A stretch of 64,000 nucleotides of DNA from contig CM041465.1 of the NCBI GenBank assembly GCA_023213395.1, positions 231,515,741-231,579,740 on the forward strand, given 5' to 3'. The position numbers and the translations under genes were made by a program. Shown piece by piece: positions 55,159 through 64,000 of the stretch (position 1 is the first letter of the stretch; each line of letters starts with the position of its first letter). The DNA comes from Cycas panzhihuaensis. Its lineage: Eukaryota > Cycadophyta. The notes under the pieces were generated by a model. It did no database searches and was not told the origin of the DNA. It saw only the letters and a program-made list of their open reading frames with translations.

Positions 55159-56830
55159 CCTCTCTTAATGTTTTATTCTCTTTAGACCAATTTTTCTCTA
55201 AGAGTCTAAAATTTGTCTCTGCCAAGAGATTTTGTTAAGACATCTGCAACGTGATCTGCTGTTGGACAATATGTTAGATCAATTTCTTTACTTTGCACCT
55301 TTTCCTGGATGAAGTGATGATGCACTTCTATGTGCTTTGTTCAGGTGTGCAAAATAGGATTCTTGGTCAACTTTGTTACACTTTGATTATCACAAAACAA
55401 CATTGTTGGTTTTTGTTGCAGTTGGTTTATGTCTCTTAGCAGTTATCTAAGCGAGAGAGCTTCGTAGGTTGCACTGATAGATGACTTGTGTTTTGCTTTG
55501 GTTGATGAGAGAACCATAGTTGGTTGCTTTTTGCTGTACCAAGTAATCGTAGCTGAGCCCAAGAGGAAACAATATCCGCTAGTGGCTCTTCTAGTGTCTT
55601 TATCTCCGCCTAGTCATAGTCGTAATACCTAATCAATTGAGCTAACTTCTCTTTGTTATATACCAGTTTTAGATTTGTCGTGCCTTTTAGGTATCTGAGT
55701 ATCCTTTTTGTTGCCTTCCAATGCTTCAATTTTGGCTCCTGCATGTGTTTGGAAACCAGGCCTACTGAGTGTGAGATGTAAGGTCTTGTGGATGTGAGAT
55801 AAATAAGATTTTCGATCAACTGTCTATAGAGAGTGCAATCAATTGAAGGCTCTCCTTTATTTAGGGCTATATTATAGTTTACTTCCATAGGAGTTGCACA
55901 TTCATTACAGTTCTCCATTTGGAATTTAGCTAGCAAATCTCTGATGAATTGGCCTTGTGAGAGTGCAATAGATTTTTCATTTTGTTCAATTTCTATTCCG
56001 AGATAGTAGTTTAAAGATCCCAAATCTGTCATTTCAAAATCCTTTTCTAACTGACCTTTTATATTTGAGATGGACTTGGTGTCGTCTCCGGTGAGAATCA
56101 TGTCATCAACATAGACAACTATAATTGAAAAAATTCTATCATTTCCTTTTATATAGAGACTAGAATCAGAGATGCCCCTTTGGAAGCCACTTTGAGACAG
56201 ATGTTTGTCTAATTTAGCATACCAAGCTCTGATGGCCTGTTTCAATCCGTATAGTGCCTTTTTAAGTTTACATATTAGATGTTCTTGTCCTGTCTGGACG
56301 TCGTATCCTTTTGGTTGCCAAATGTAGACTTTTCCTTGAGTTGCCCATTTAGAAAGGCACTTTTATCATCAAGTTTGTAAATTTTCCAATTATTTTGGGC
56401 CACCAATGCTATCACTATTCGGTCTGTGTTCATTTTTGCTACTGGTGAGAATGTCTTGTCGAAATCAATTCCAACGGTTTGAGTGTATCACTTTGCCACG
56501 AGTCTTGCTTTGAATTTTCCTATTTTTCCATCTGTGCCCTCTTTTACTTTGTACACCCACTTGCAATTGACTACTGGCTTATTTGGAGGCAATCCTACGA
56601 GGTCCTAGGTTTGATTTTTTGGAATCTCATACATTTCTACATCCATGGCTATTCTCCATTCTGCATGCTCCTTTTCTTCTTCAAACGATTGTGGCTGTAG
56701 TCTGCTGAAGAGTGCATGATGTTGCTGACTTCTGGTCCTTTGTGTGAATATATTTCCTTTTCCTTCTTCTATGATTTTAATGTACCATTTTGCCACCTTT
56801 TTCTGTTTCATTGGTGCTTCAGAAGTTGAT
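55159..56830 (-). pseudogene. CopH reverse transcriptase and RNase H
   Basis: RT start: AKWYIKIIEEGKGNIF, WRIAMDVEM (56811-56605), then KPVVNCKWVYKVKEG and [20 protein letters not shown] with stops. Frame 56245-55610 carries [15 protein letters not shown], an intact YVDD at 56102-56113, NYYLGIEIEQNE, TPMEVNYNIAL and LRYLKGTTNLKL. RNase H is broken after YYDYD, with fragments CCFVI, CTPEQ and RKRCKVKK in other frames down to 55180. Confidence 0.9.
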
Positions 56831-58240
56831 TCCTCTGATGAAGGTTCTTCTTTAGTGCGAGGAGTAGATTTAGAGTCTTCGAACTCAATTTTTATGATTC
56901 TTCGGCAGGCTATTCTTCCAGAGGTTCAACTCTAGGTACTTCTTCAATTGTTTGTACCAAAGTTTTCACCTTAGAAGGGATTTCTTCATTAAAGACTACA
57001 TCCCTACTTGCATAAATTTTATTAGTCTTAGGATCTATGCATTTATATCCTTTTGAATTTTTACTGTATCCAACCATGACACATTATACATTTTGAATCT
57101 AATTTTGTTTTGTTTTTATCAGGAATATGCACAAAGGCCTGTCCACCAAAGATTTTTAGGTTACTTACATCAGGTTTCCTTCCAATCCAGGCTTCTTCAG
57201 GTGTTATCTGCTGCAGTGCTTCAATTGATTAGATAGCAAGCTGTACTTACTGCCTCTGCCCAGTAAGTTCTTGAGACTTGTTTTTCATGAATCATGCTTC
57301 GAGCCATTTCCATTATGGTTCTATTGTTTCGTTCAGCTACACCGTTTCACTGGGGTGTATAGGGGGTTGTGAACTGTCTTCGAATGCCTCTGATTTTGTA
57401 GAAGTCTAGAAATTCTTTTGGGATATATTCCCCTCCATTGTTAGACCGGATACATTTAATTTTACATCTTGATTCTAATTCTACCTCAACTTTGAATTCT
57501 TCGAATGTATTGAATACATCTGATTTATCATGGATAAAATACACCCACATTTTCCTAGTGAAGTCATCAATGAAGGTTAAGAAGTATCTAGAACTATTTA
57601 CAGACAGAGGTGTCAGAGGACCACATAAGTTTGTGTGTACTAGTTCTAGTTTCTCTTGAGCACACCATTCAATGGTTCTGAAAGGAAAATGGTGTTGTTT
57701 TCCATGTTGACAACCTTTGCAAACAAAACGCTCTAATGAAATAGAAGGAAGGCCATTTACTACATTGTTCTTTTTCATCATTTCTAATTTATCCATGGAA
57801 AGGTGTTCATACTTCAAATTCCATACTTTATTATTATTGAGATTTACAACAGAGAATGCTTTTACATCTATATTTGGATCAACAAGAATGGACAGTAATT
57901 TGTACAGATCGGTGTACTTCACCCCCTTAGCAATGACTGTGCCCCCATTTTTCTTGTCTAACACATAATACATGCCTTTTTCGTCAGAAATGGTCCTCAA
58001 GCCTTTGTTGCTTAGTTTAGATACTAACAGGAGGTTCATCTTGAGTTCAGGTATAAAGAGTACATTACCGATTTTCTTTATAGAGCCTTGCAGATTTATA
58101 GTAATAGTTCCTACCTCTTTAATGCTTAAAGGGTACTTATCTCCCAGCTCGACAACTTTTGAGGAATATGTTTTGATTGACTTGAACCAATCCTTTCTGT
58201 TCGTCATATGCCGTGATGCTCCTGAGTCAATGAACCATAC
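56831..58240 (-). pseudogene. CopH protease and integrase
   Basis: Frame 58207-57347 plus a few codons upstream: protease WFIDSGASRHMT with an intact DSG (58237-58202), ELGDKYPLSIKEVGTITINLQGSIKKIGNVLFIPELKMNLL, then VWNLKYEHLSM, where the first zinc His is Asn, and VCKGCQHGKQHHFPF. The catalytic core has two of three acids changed: HTNLCGP and RSNNGGEY carry Asn for Asp, while NGVAERNN keeps Glu. A stop follows TPYTPQ at about 57347. The linker with [14 protein letters not shown]-type words reaches 56960. Confidence 0.9.
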
Positions 58241-59196
58241 ATTTGAGTCATGAAGGCTTGTTGATAGGCTTCAACGAAAGCAATTTCTTCTTCCTCTTCC
58301 TCTAGTTGTTTTTTGCTATAGTTTCCGACTGGTCTTTTCCCTCTTTGAATCTCTTCTCTTCGCTGGTGTCATTGATATGGATAGTGTCCTGACTGTCCGC
58401 AGTGATAACAAACATCAAACATTCAACATTAGCTTGAAAAGTGACTGGGTTTACCATAGTTGAAACAGACCTGAGCGTCTCTTGGAGGGTATATGCGATT
58501 GTGACCCCTGTTGTCTGACCATCATCCATGAGAAGGAGTTCTGGAACCGTCTTCCTCCTTTCGAGCCCCCTATGTTCAATTTTGTTACAAAAGCATCTTC
58601 AATTTCATCTTCATACCTTTTGTTCCTTTGTTCCTGTCTCAATAGCATACCAATCAGTTCATCAAGTCACATTTCTTCAATTATACCAGTGTTGGTTATT
58701 GGATTAACGGTTACATCAAAAGCCCTGGGAAGTTTTCCTGTTACCATTTCAATGATTTTTTTTTCTGAGATGATTGCACCAGTACTAAGAAGCTCATTCC
58801 AGATTGTAGTAACCTTGTGAATGATGTCTGCTATAGTGTCTGTTTCTTTCATAACCAATTTAAACAGTTCCTCCTTTAAGGTAATGACCCTTGCTCTATT
58901 CTTTTGGGCATAGAGATTTTTAAGGGCTTTCCAAATTTGAGAGTAAGAATTTGATTTATCAGTGTATATCAACAAATGATCAGAAACAAACACTTTTAAG
59001 GTTATTACTCCTATGTTATTCCTCTCTTTCCATTTTTTTTGAGCATCACCCTTAGGTTCAGGCATTGTTTCTTCACTAATTGTCAATTCTCAGGCATTTT
59101 TTGTCTACAACAGGGCTTCCATTTTGATTCTCCACACATGATAGTTGTTTCTGGTCAATTTATCTGTGTCATTGAGGCCTAAAATTGAAGATGCCA
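58241..59196 (-). pseudogene. CopH gag
   Basis: Starts MASSILGLNDTDKLTRNNYHVWRIKMEALL at 59196; stops near 59095-59040. The central frame 59086-58667 has GVITLKVFVSDHLLIY, YAQKNRARVITLKEELFKLVMKETDTIADIIHK and LPRAFDVTVNPITNTG, continued by LLRQEQRNKRYEDEIEDAF. One knuckle is readable as CYHCGQSGHYPYQ near 58400, its last Cys lost; the other is CFNYGKPSHF with Tyr for Cys. Confidence 0.88.
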
Positions 59197-59926
59197 TGAT
59201 CAAACTGGTTGGGTATAGATTTGAGAAGCCAGGCAGAGGTAAAATATGAATATTAGAGGGACTAAAGTCTAAGAATATAGTCAGACCGTACGGTTGTACA
59301 GATTTCTGTAAAAAAATGAAAGCGTACATATCGAGAAGAAAGATACCCTAAATTAAAGGTCTCTTCGAGAGGAGTTCAAATCTGCAATTATTTTTCGGAA
59401 ACAACTTTTCTTCAAGGAGAAAACATGCCTGAAAAGAAAAAACCAGTGGCTAGGGTTTTGAGGAAAAATGCTAAAAAATTCTTAGATTTGTAGTGAAACC
59501 CCACGAAATTGGTCTTAATATTTTTGTAATGCAGTAATATAGAGACTGGGAGTGATTTTACCTAGTAATTTGAGAGATTTTTCCAAAAAAATGGCCAAAC
59601 CCATGCGCACTAAAAAAGGGGGTAAAACTACCCCATAATGGCTTCAAATGACTTTGATCCAGTTAGGAAAGAGGATGCCCTCATCGAGATCTATCTTCTG
59701 CCCAAGTTTCGTTCGATTTTGACAACTTTAAAAAAATTTTGTCCGTACAGGTTTGTATAGTAGAAATTTGCAGTTTCTTTCTCTTTTGGTCTCTTTAATC
59801 TTTCTATGTGATGATTGAATTGATCCCCAACTTTTAAAAAGTGCAGTTGATCTTCAAAAGTTCCAATCACCACAAAGATCTTCAGACAAATTTCTTCAGA
59901 TGGTCAGAGTCCCAGCTTTGATACCA
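59197..59926 (-). other. CopH 5' leader and primer site
   Basis: Non-coding. GTAC words cluster at 59286-59299 (CCGTACGGTTGTAC) and 59741-59750 (GTCCGTACAG). GCTTTGATACCA at 59915-59926 reads TGGTATCAAAGC on the minus strand, one change from the initiator Met tRNA site. Confidence 0.65.
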
Positions 59927-60131
59927 TGTTAAGAATCAAACTTCTCAATATGTGAAGAAGAATTGTTCTTATCATTATCAATGGAGGGAGACCTTCTTTA
60001 TACACATAAGACTTCATAACCATTACATGGTTATTACATTAACTATGTGACTTAAGTGTAATGAGGGTCTAATCACATTGCCCCTCGTCTTTAATGTTCC
60101 TAAGATAAAATATTACACTCCCAACACATGG
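59927..60131 (-). repeat. CopH 5' LTR (59927-60126) and right CATGG duplication
   Basis: 200 bp LTR, then CATGG at 60127-60131, after which CopG RT resumes. Confidence 0.93.
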
Positions 60132-60935
60132 TGTTACAACCGGTTTGTAATTCTGCATCCCAAACTTCTCCAGTAGGTCCTTCACGTATTGTGTTTGCAA
60201 TAATATGATCCGGTCTTCCATTTGCCTGACTTGAATACCCAAGAAATAGTGAAGTCTCCCAAGGTCTATCATGTCACAGGTAGCTCCTAAATTGGACTTG
60301 ACTCCTACAATAGTGTTATTACAGTTGTCTTCGATGAGCAAATCATCCACGTACAACACAATAGCTACTATTAAGGTCTCACTCCTTGTCACATACAGAT
60401 TCAGGTCGAGATTTGAAACAACGAATCCTTCAACTTTCAACTTGGCATCGATCTTCTCATACCAAGCATGGGGTGCTTGTTTCAAGCCATAAAGTGATTT
60501 CTTCAATCTGCATACAAGATGCTCCTAGCCTTCCTTAATGAATCCTAGAGGCTACGACATGTGAATCTCTTCCTTTAGATCTCCATTAAGAAACGTGGAC
60601 TTGACGTTCATCTGGTGTAACTCCCAACCATAAGCAACTGCTAAGGAAATGATCAAATAGACCATTGTTATTTAGAAGATTGGTGCAAATGTCTCCTCAT
60701 AATCAATTCCTTCTTTTTGTTTAAACCCTTGAGTGACAAGCCTGTACTTGTCCACGTTTCCATCAAAGCGAAACTTAGTCTTGTAGACGCACTTGCATCC
60801 AATAAGGCTCTTCGTCGGAGGGAGCAGAACCAAATCGCATGTGTCATTCTTTATGAACAAACCATACTCCTCTTTGATCGTCACTATCCATCGTGGATCT
60901 TCTTTTGCTTCATCATACAATTCTGGGCCACTGGA
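60132..60935 (-). pseudogene. CopG reverse transcriptase, catalytic part
   Basis: Frame 60920-60672: [63 protein letters not shown], then a stop; ELHQMNVKSTFLNGDLKEEIHM; then 60506-60132 with [23 protein letters not shown] intact at 60342-60353 and LHYFLGIQVRQMED, ending NYKPVVTPC at the CopH boundary. Confidence 0.9.
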
Positions 60936-62530
60936 GTTGTTGGTTTCTACTAGTAGAGTTCAACTAGCATGTTGACTTCTTGTTCTTTTCTCATCAACAA
61001 AGGTATGCATTGCCACTCCGGATTCTTCAATCGTCTTCCTTGCCCATAGCAATATAGGACCTAGTGAAGGGGTGTTTCTTCATGTGGTGGCTCCTCACTA
61101 TTACTCACTCCACTCAGCCCAACTTCCTCATGAATTCCAGTCACCGTCTCACCATCCTATTCACCTGATGAATATGGAAATGTAAGTAGTGGGGCATAAA
61201 ATGGCACTTTTAATGATTTTTCAGCATAATACGTCGATAAGTCATCAAATTTGACATTCTGACTAATCACAATCTTTTTCCCCTGCGGATCTCACAATCT
61301 GTAAGCTTTATTTTGATCTGAATGCCCCACAAAAATACACTTCAGACTCTTTTGATCTAGCTTCTCTCGATTGTCATCTGGGATGTGTGCATATCTAATG
61401 CACCCAAATGTCATTAAATGGCTAATGACAAGTTTACAACAGGTCCATTTTACTTCGGTGGTCATTCTACGAACTGCCTGAATGGATACCCGGTTTATAG
61501 TGTAAACAATAGTTGTCACAACCTATGCCCTAAACATCGGTGGCAAGTTTTTAGAGTGCACCATACACTTTGCCATCTCCATCATGGTACGATTTTTCCT
61601 TTCTACAACACCGTTTTGTTGTGGGGTATACAGGACATTAAATTCCTGTTTTATACCATGATCCCGGTAGAGCTGATTAAATGAATGATTGTCGTATTCC
61701 TTGCCATTATCACTTCTCACTTAATCTTCTCTTCACTTTCATTCTCTACATTCACTTTCCAGTCACGAAAACGATCAAACACATATGACTTATTCTTCAG
61801 GAAGTATACCCAAGCCTTTTTGGTATGATCGTTCACAAACACTAAGGTGTATCGGACTCCTGATATTGAAAGGTTTGGGAGTGGACCGATCACATTTGTA
61901 TGCACAAGCTCTAGCTTCTCCTTGGCTCTCTAGGCATTATCTCGAGCAAAAGGATAGCGATGATGCTTCTCATACATGCACCCTTTAGAAACACCGTCTG
62001 AGCATAAAACAGATGGTAATCCTTCCACCATCTTCAACCTCTTCAGCAGTGCAATGCTCCTGTAATTAAGGTGGCCTAGGCGATCATGCCACAGTTTGCT
62101 CACATCATCTGCGCTGGCAACAAAGGCGTAAGACTTCTTCTGAGATTGAAACTTTTCAAACACCGAAATGTTATCTCTGACCTTCCCAGTAGCAATGACA
62201 AAGAAAATTTTCTTTGGATCCTTAATTAGGCATCTATCATGATAAAGCTCCACCTTCATTCCTTGTTTGCAAATTTCTCAGGCCAAAAGCAACTTCAATT
62301 ACATCTTGGGTACATAATATACCCCTGTAAACTTACCACATGTTAAAGAAACTTTGCCAACACCTTCCACAAGCAACATGTGAGCAGCTCCAAGGATGAT
62401 CTTTGCATCACTATTATTTTCACTCCATGCATCAAAGTTATGCTTCTAGAAGGGGATATGCTTCTGCGTTCTAGAGTCCAAAATCCAATAGTCTACTCGA
62501 TTTGACTTGGCTAACAAGGTTGTCACTCTG
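60936..62530 (-). pseudogene. CopG protease and integrase
   Basis: From 62530 downward: WILDSRTQKHI (protease DSG box with Arg for Gly), GVYYVPKM, then LWHDRLGHLNYRSIALLKRLKMVEGLP (intact zinc His pair), GCMYEKHHRYPF, a core with HTNVIGP (Asn for Asp), RSDNGKEY and NGVVERKNRTMMEMAKCMVH, and the linker TFGCIRYAHIPDDNREKLDQKSLKCIFVGHSDQNKAYRL (61420-61292). Stops at about 61930, 61720 and 61520. 60936-61290 is degenerate acidic linker. Confidence 0.88.
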
Positions 62531-63017
62531 ACGCAATGTGCTGCAATGCTCTTCCCTTTGTCATCCTGGCTAACTTTGCATTTGTCATGTCTGTTGAACC
62601 AACAATTCTTTTCTTTGTGGCCTTCCTTCTTGCAGTAGTTGTATTTTCCATTGAATTTCTTCTTCTCCCAAGAGTCTTCCTCAGACTTATGTGTGAACTT
62701 CTCCTCCTAAATGACCTCTCTCCTTTGCATCTTCATGACTAAGGCCTGGCTTGACTCAAAACCTCCAAGCATCCCATGAAGTTTTAACTTGGCATCCTTT
62801 GCTAGAATAAGATTCTTGATGCCATCAAAGGTTTCTGCCTCCATCACTTCATCTCTACCATCAATGCTTTGAAAAGTGGCAAAAGTAGCTGGCAACTTCG
62901 ACATGATTATTGCAAACAAGAGCTCAAATTTGTGTCTCAAGTCAGTGATTTAATTCAGGTAGGAACTAATATTGGTTTCATCTCCTTCAAGTTGATTTAA
63001 GGTCTTGAAGTTAGTAG
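62531..63017 (-). pseudogene. CopG gag, C-terminal part
   Basis: Frame 62940-62707: ELLFAIIMSKLPATFATFQSIDGRDEVMEAETFDGIKNLILAKDAKLKLHG; upstream words QLEGDETNISSYLN reach 63010. A knuckle YNYCKKEGHKEKNC near 62630 has Tyr for the first Cys. Cut at 63017 by the CopI LTR. Confidence 0.85.
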
Positions 63018-63529
63018 TGTTAGAATGGGCCAAATGGCCTCATAGGTCCAAGATCATTAACAAAGCACAATAAGCATACATAAACACAAAGAGAAAGAGG
63101 AGCAAGATAATGATACCAAAAGTGTGGTGTTGGAATTGGTCCAACCACCAAAGAATGCTCAGCTTGATTAGCAACCGGCGAATAACAAGAAGCTCCAACT
63201 CTTGAATGAGCAACAATGAAGAGAGGCCTCATTAAATAGAGGGAGATGAGAGGCCAAAGGCTATTGCATGATTGACAAGTGTCAATCATGCAATGCATGC
63301 TTGCATGTAGGACAAGTGTTCATTGGGAGCTCTTGTGAGCAAAAGTGCAAGGGGGTCATTTGACCCTCAAGTGACATAAGTGACAACGTTATGTCACTAG
63401 ACATAAAGTGGGTGTGTACTTTCACTTAAGTGATAAAGTCACCCGTAAAGTACAAAAGTGCACATAATACATAAACATAAAGTACATAAAGCTTAACATG
63501 TAAACATAAGGTAAACCTAAGGTTTAACA
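63018..63529 (-). repeat. CopI 3' LTR (512 bp)
   Basis: On the + strand TGTTAGAATGGGCC to GGTTTAACA, followed by CCCCCCC: on the minus strand a purine tract AATAAGGGGGGG touches TGTTAAACC. It contains a near-perfect hairpin at 63263-63294, with 15-bp arms ATTGCATGATTGACA and its complement around a 2-base loop. Confidence 0.8.
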
Positions 63530-64000
63530 CCCCCCCTTATTGTTTACAATGTTAAGTCGGACCCCTAGACCATCTCTAAATTTTACAAATTTCTCTCTAC
63601 CAAGTGGCTTGGTAAAGATGTCTGCTGTTTGCTGCTCTGTTGGTCGATCTTGGACCGATCTCACCACTGTGTACATGCTCTCTGATGAAATGGTGGTGAA
63701 CTTCAATATGCTTGGTCCGTGCATGAAAGACGGGATTCTTAGTCAGCTTGAGCACACTCTGATTTTCGCAATGAATGTTAGTAGGCTGATCTTGCTCAAG
63801 TCCAAGTTCCCCAAGAATCCGTCGTAGCGGATAGCCTCCTCGCAAGTTGCGCTTGATCGCAACTTTGTACTACCTTGATGGAGGACAAGGTAACATTTGG
63901 TTGCTTCTTGCAACTCCATGAAACAGCTGCTGAACCAAGGGTAAAACTGTAACCCGAGGTTGATCTCCTGCTATCCTGGCATCCTGCCCAATTAGAATCG
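63530..64000 (-). pseudogene. CopI RNase H (runs off the window)
   Basis: On the minus strand from 64000: DSNWAG, STSGYSF, SWSCKKQ, then (frame change near 63870) LGELGLEQDQPTNIHCENQSVLKLTKN, FHARTKHIEVHHHFIREHV (63845-63650), then another frame TADIFTKPLGREKFVKFRDGLGV (to about 63550). Copia RNase H; the rest of CopI lies right of the window. Confidence 0.85.

Larger units (their letters stand above)
54959..60126 (-). mobile_element. CopH: complete Ty1/copia element (5168 bp)
   Basis: Two 200-bp LTRs (TGTTAAGAATCAAAC to CTCCAACA) with about 14 differences by eye, a perfect CATGG duplication, a primer site beside the right LTR and a purine tract (AAGAGAGGG) beside the left. Copia gene order on the minus strand. 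Same family as CopB and CopD. Confidence 0.95.
53778..63017 (-). mobile_element. CopG: Ty1/copia element split by CopH and cut by CopI
   Basis: The 3' LTR (53778-54127) and RNase H are at the left; RT resumes after CopH at 60132; integrase, protease and gag follow to 63017, where the CopI LTR interrupts gag. The rest of gag and the 5' LTR lie right of the window. The family differs from CopB/CopD/CopH: its integrase has HTNVIGP and RSDNGKEY, and its gag resembles CopE. Confidence 0.9.

Noticed and set aside
1-64000. Host plant genes
   Set aside because: Every frame above about 100 residues is explained by a retrotransposon or its shadow; I saw no exon-intron pattern or non-transposon domain.

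Overview
This window looks like repeat-dominated intergenic DNA from a large-genome land plant. I find no convincing host gene. Nearly all of the 64 kb is LTR retrotransposons nested inside one another: Ty1/copia and Ty3/gypsy elements with plant-type primer binding sites (TGGTATCAGAGC and variants), 5-bp target-site duplications and many stop codons and frameshifts. The LTR pairs I compared by eye differ by about 2 to 7 percent or more, so many insertions are old and have not been removed. That style fits a gymnosperm or another slow-turnover giant genome, but the species cannot be read from the sequence. Element names below (GypA, CopA and so on) are labels for this window only.

Block 1 (about 1-36 kb). 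GypA (+, left end outside the window) runs to about 6702. CopA (-) is a copia element split into 6703-8090 and 23776-25772. CopB (+, 8091-23770) sits inside CopA with target duplication AAACA. GypB (-, 11859-22309) sits inside the CopB reverse transcriptase with duplication GCCAT. CopA probably lies in an older copia, CopC (-, 25773-29102 and 34298 to about 35 kb), which is also split by the complete CopD (-, 29103-34297). Nesting reaches three proven levels and probably four.

Block 2 (about 37-53.4 kb). A copia gag remnant, CopE (-), is split by GypC (-, 37794-51368, duplication CTTCT). One LTR of GypC is itself split by a chromovirus, GypD (+, 46715-51233). Block 3 (53.4-64 kb). CopG (-) is split by the complete CopH (-, 54959-60126, duplication CATGG) and its gag is cut at 63018 by CopI (-), which runs off the right edge. 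A possible + strand LTR lies at 53392-53745.

The most interesting system is in the three Athila/Tat-like gypsy elements GypA, GypB and GypC. Each carries a third reading frame downstream of pol, and the three proteins are colinear homologues by eye, resembling a plant transposon-associated domain of unknown function. Each also has a self-complementary tandem repeat at exactly the same place, between the pol stop and this third ORF: a 21-bp array of the palindrome GTTGCAAC in GypA, a roughly 70-bp array rich in GTAC/ACGT palindromes in GypB, and a run of alternating AT in GypC. The GypB motif is also dense in its LTRs, and the GypA motif recurs as a perfect inverted pair near its 3' end. GypB has additional capsid-like gag motifs between protease and reverse transcriptase. 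Catalytic aspartates and glutamates are lost again and again by changes consistent with G-to-A, as expected from long-term cytosine methylation.
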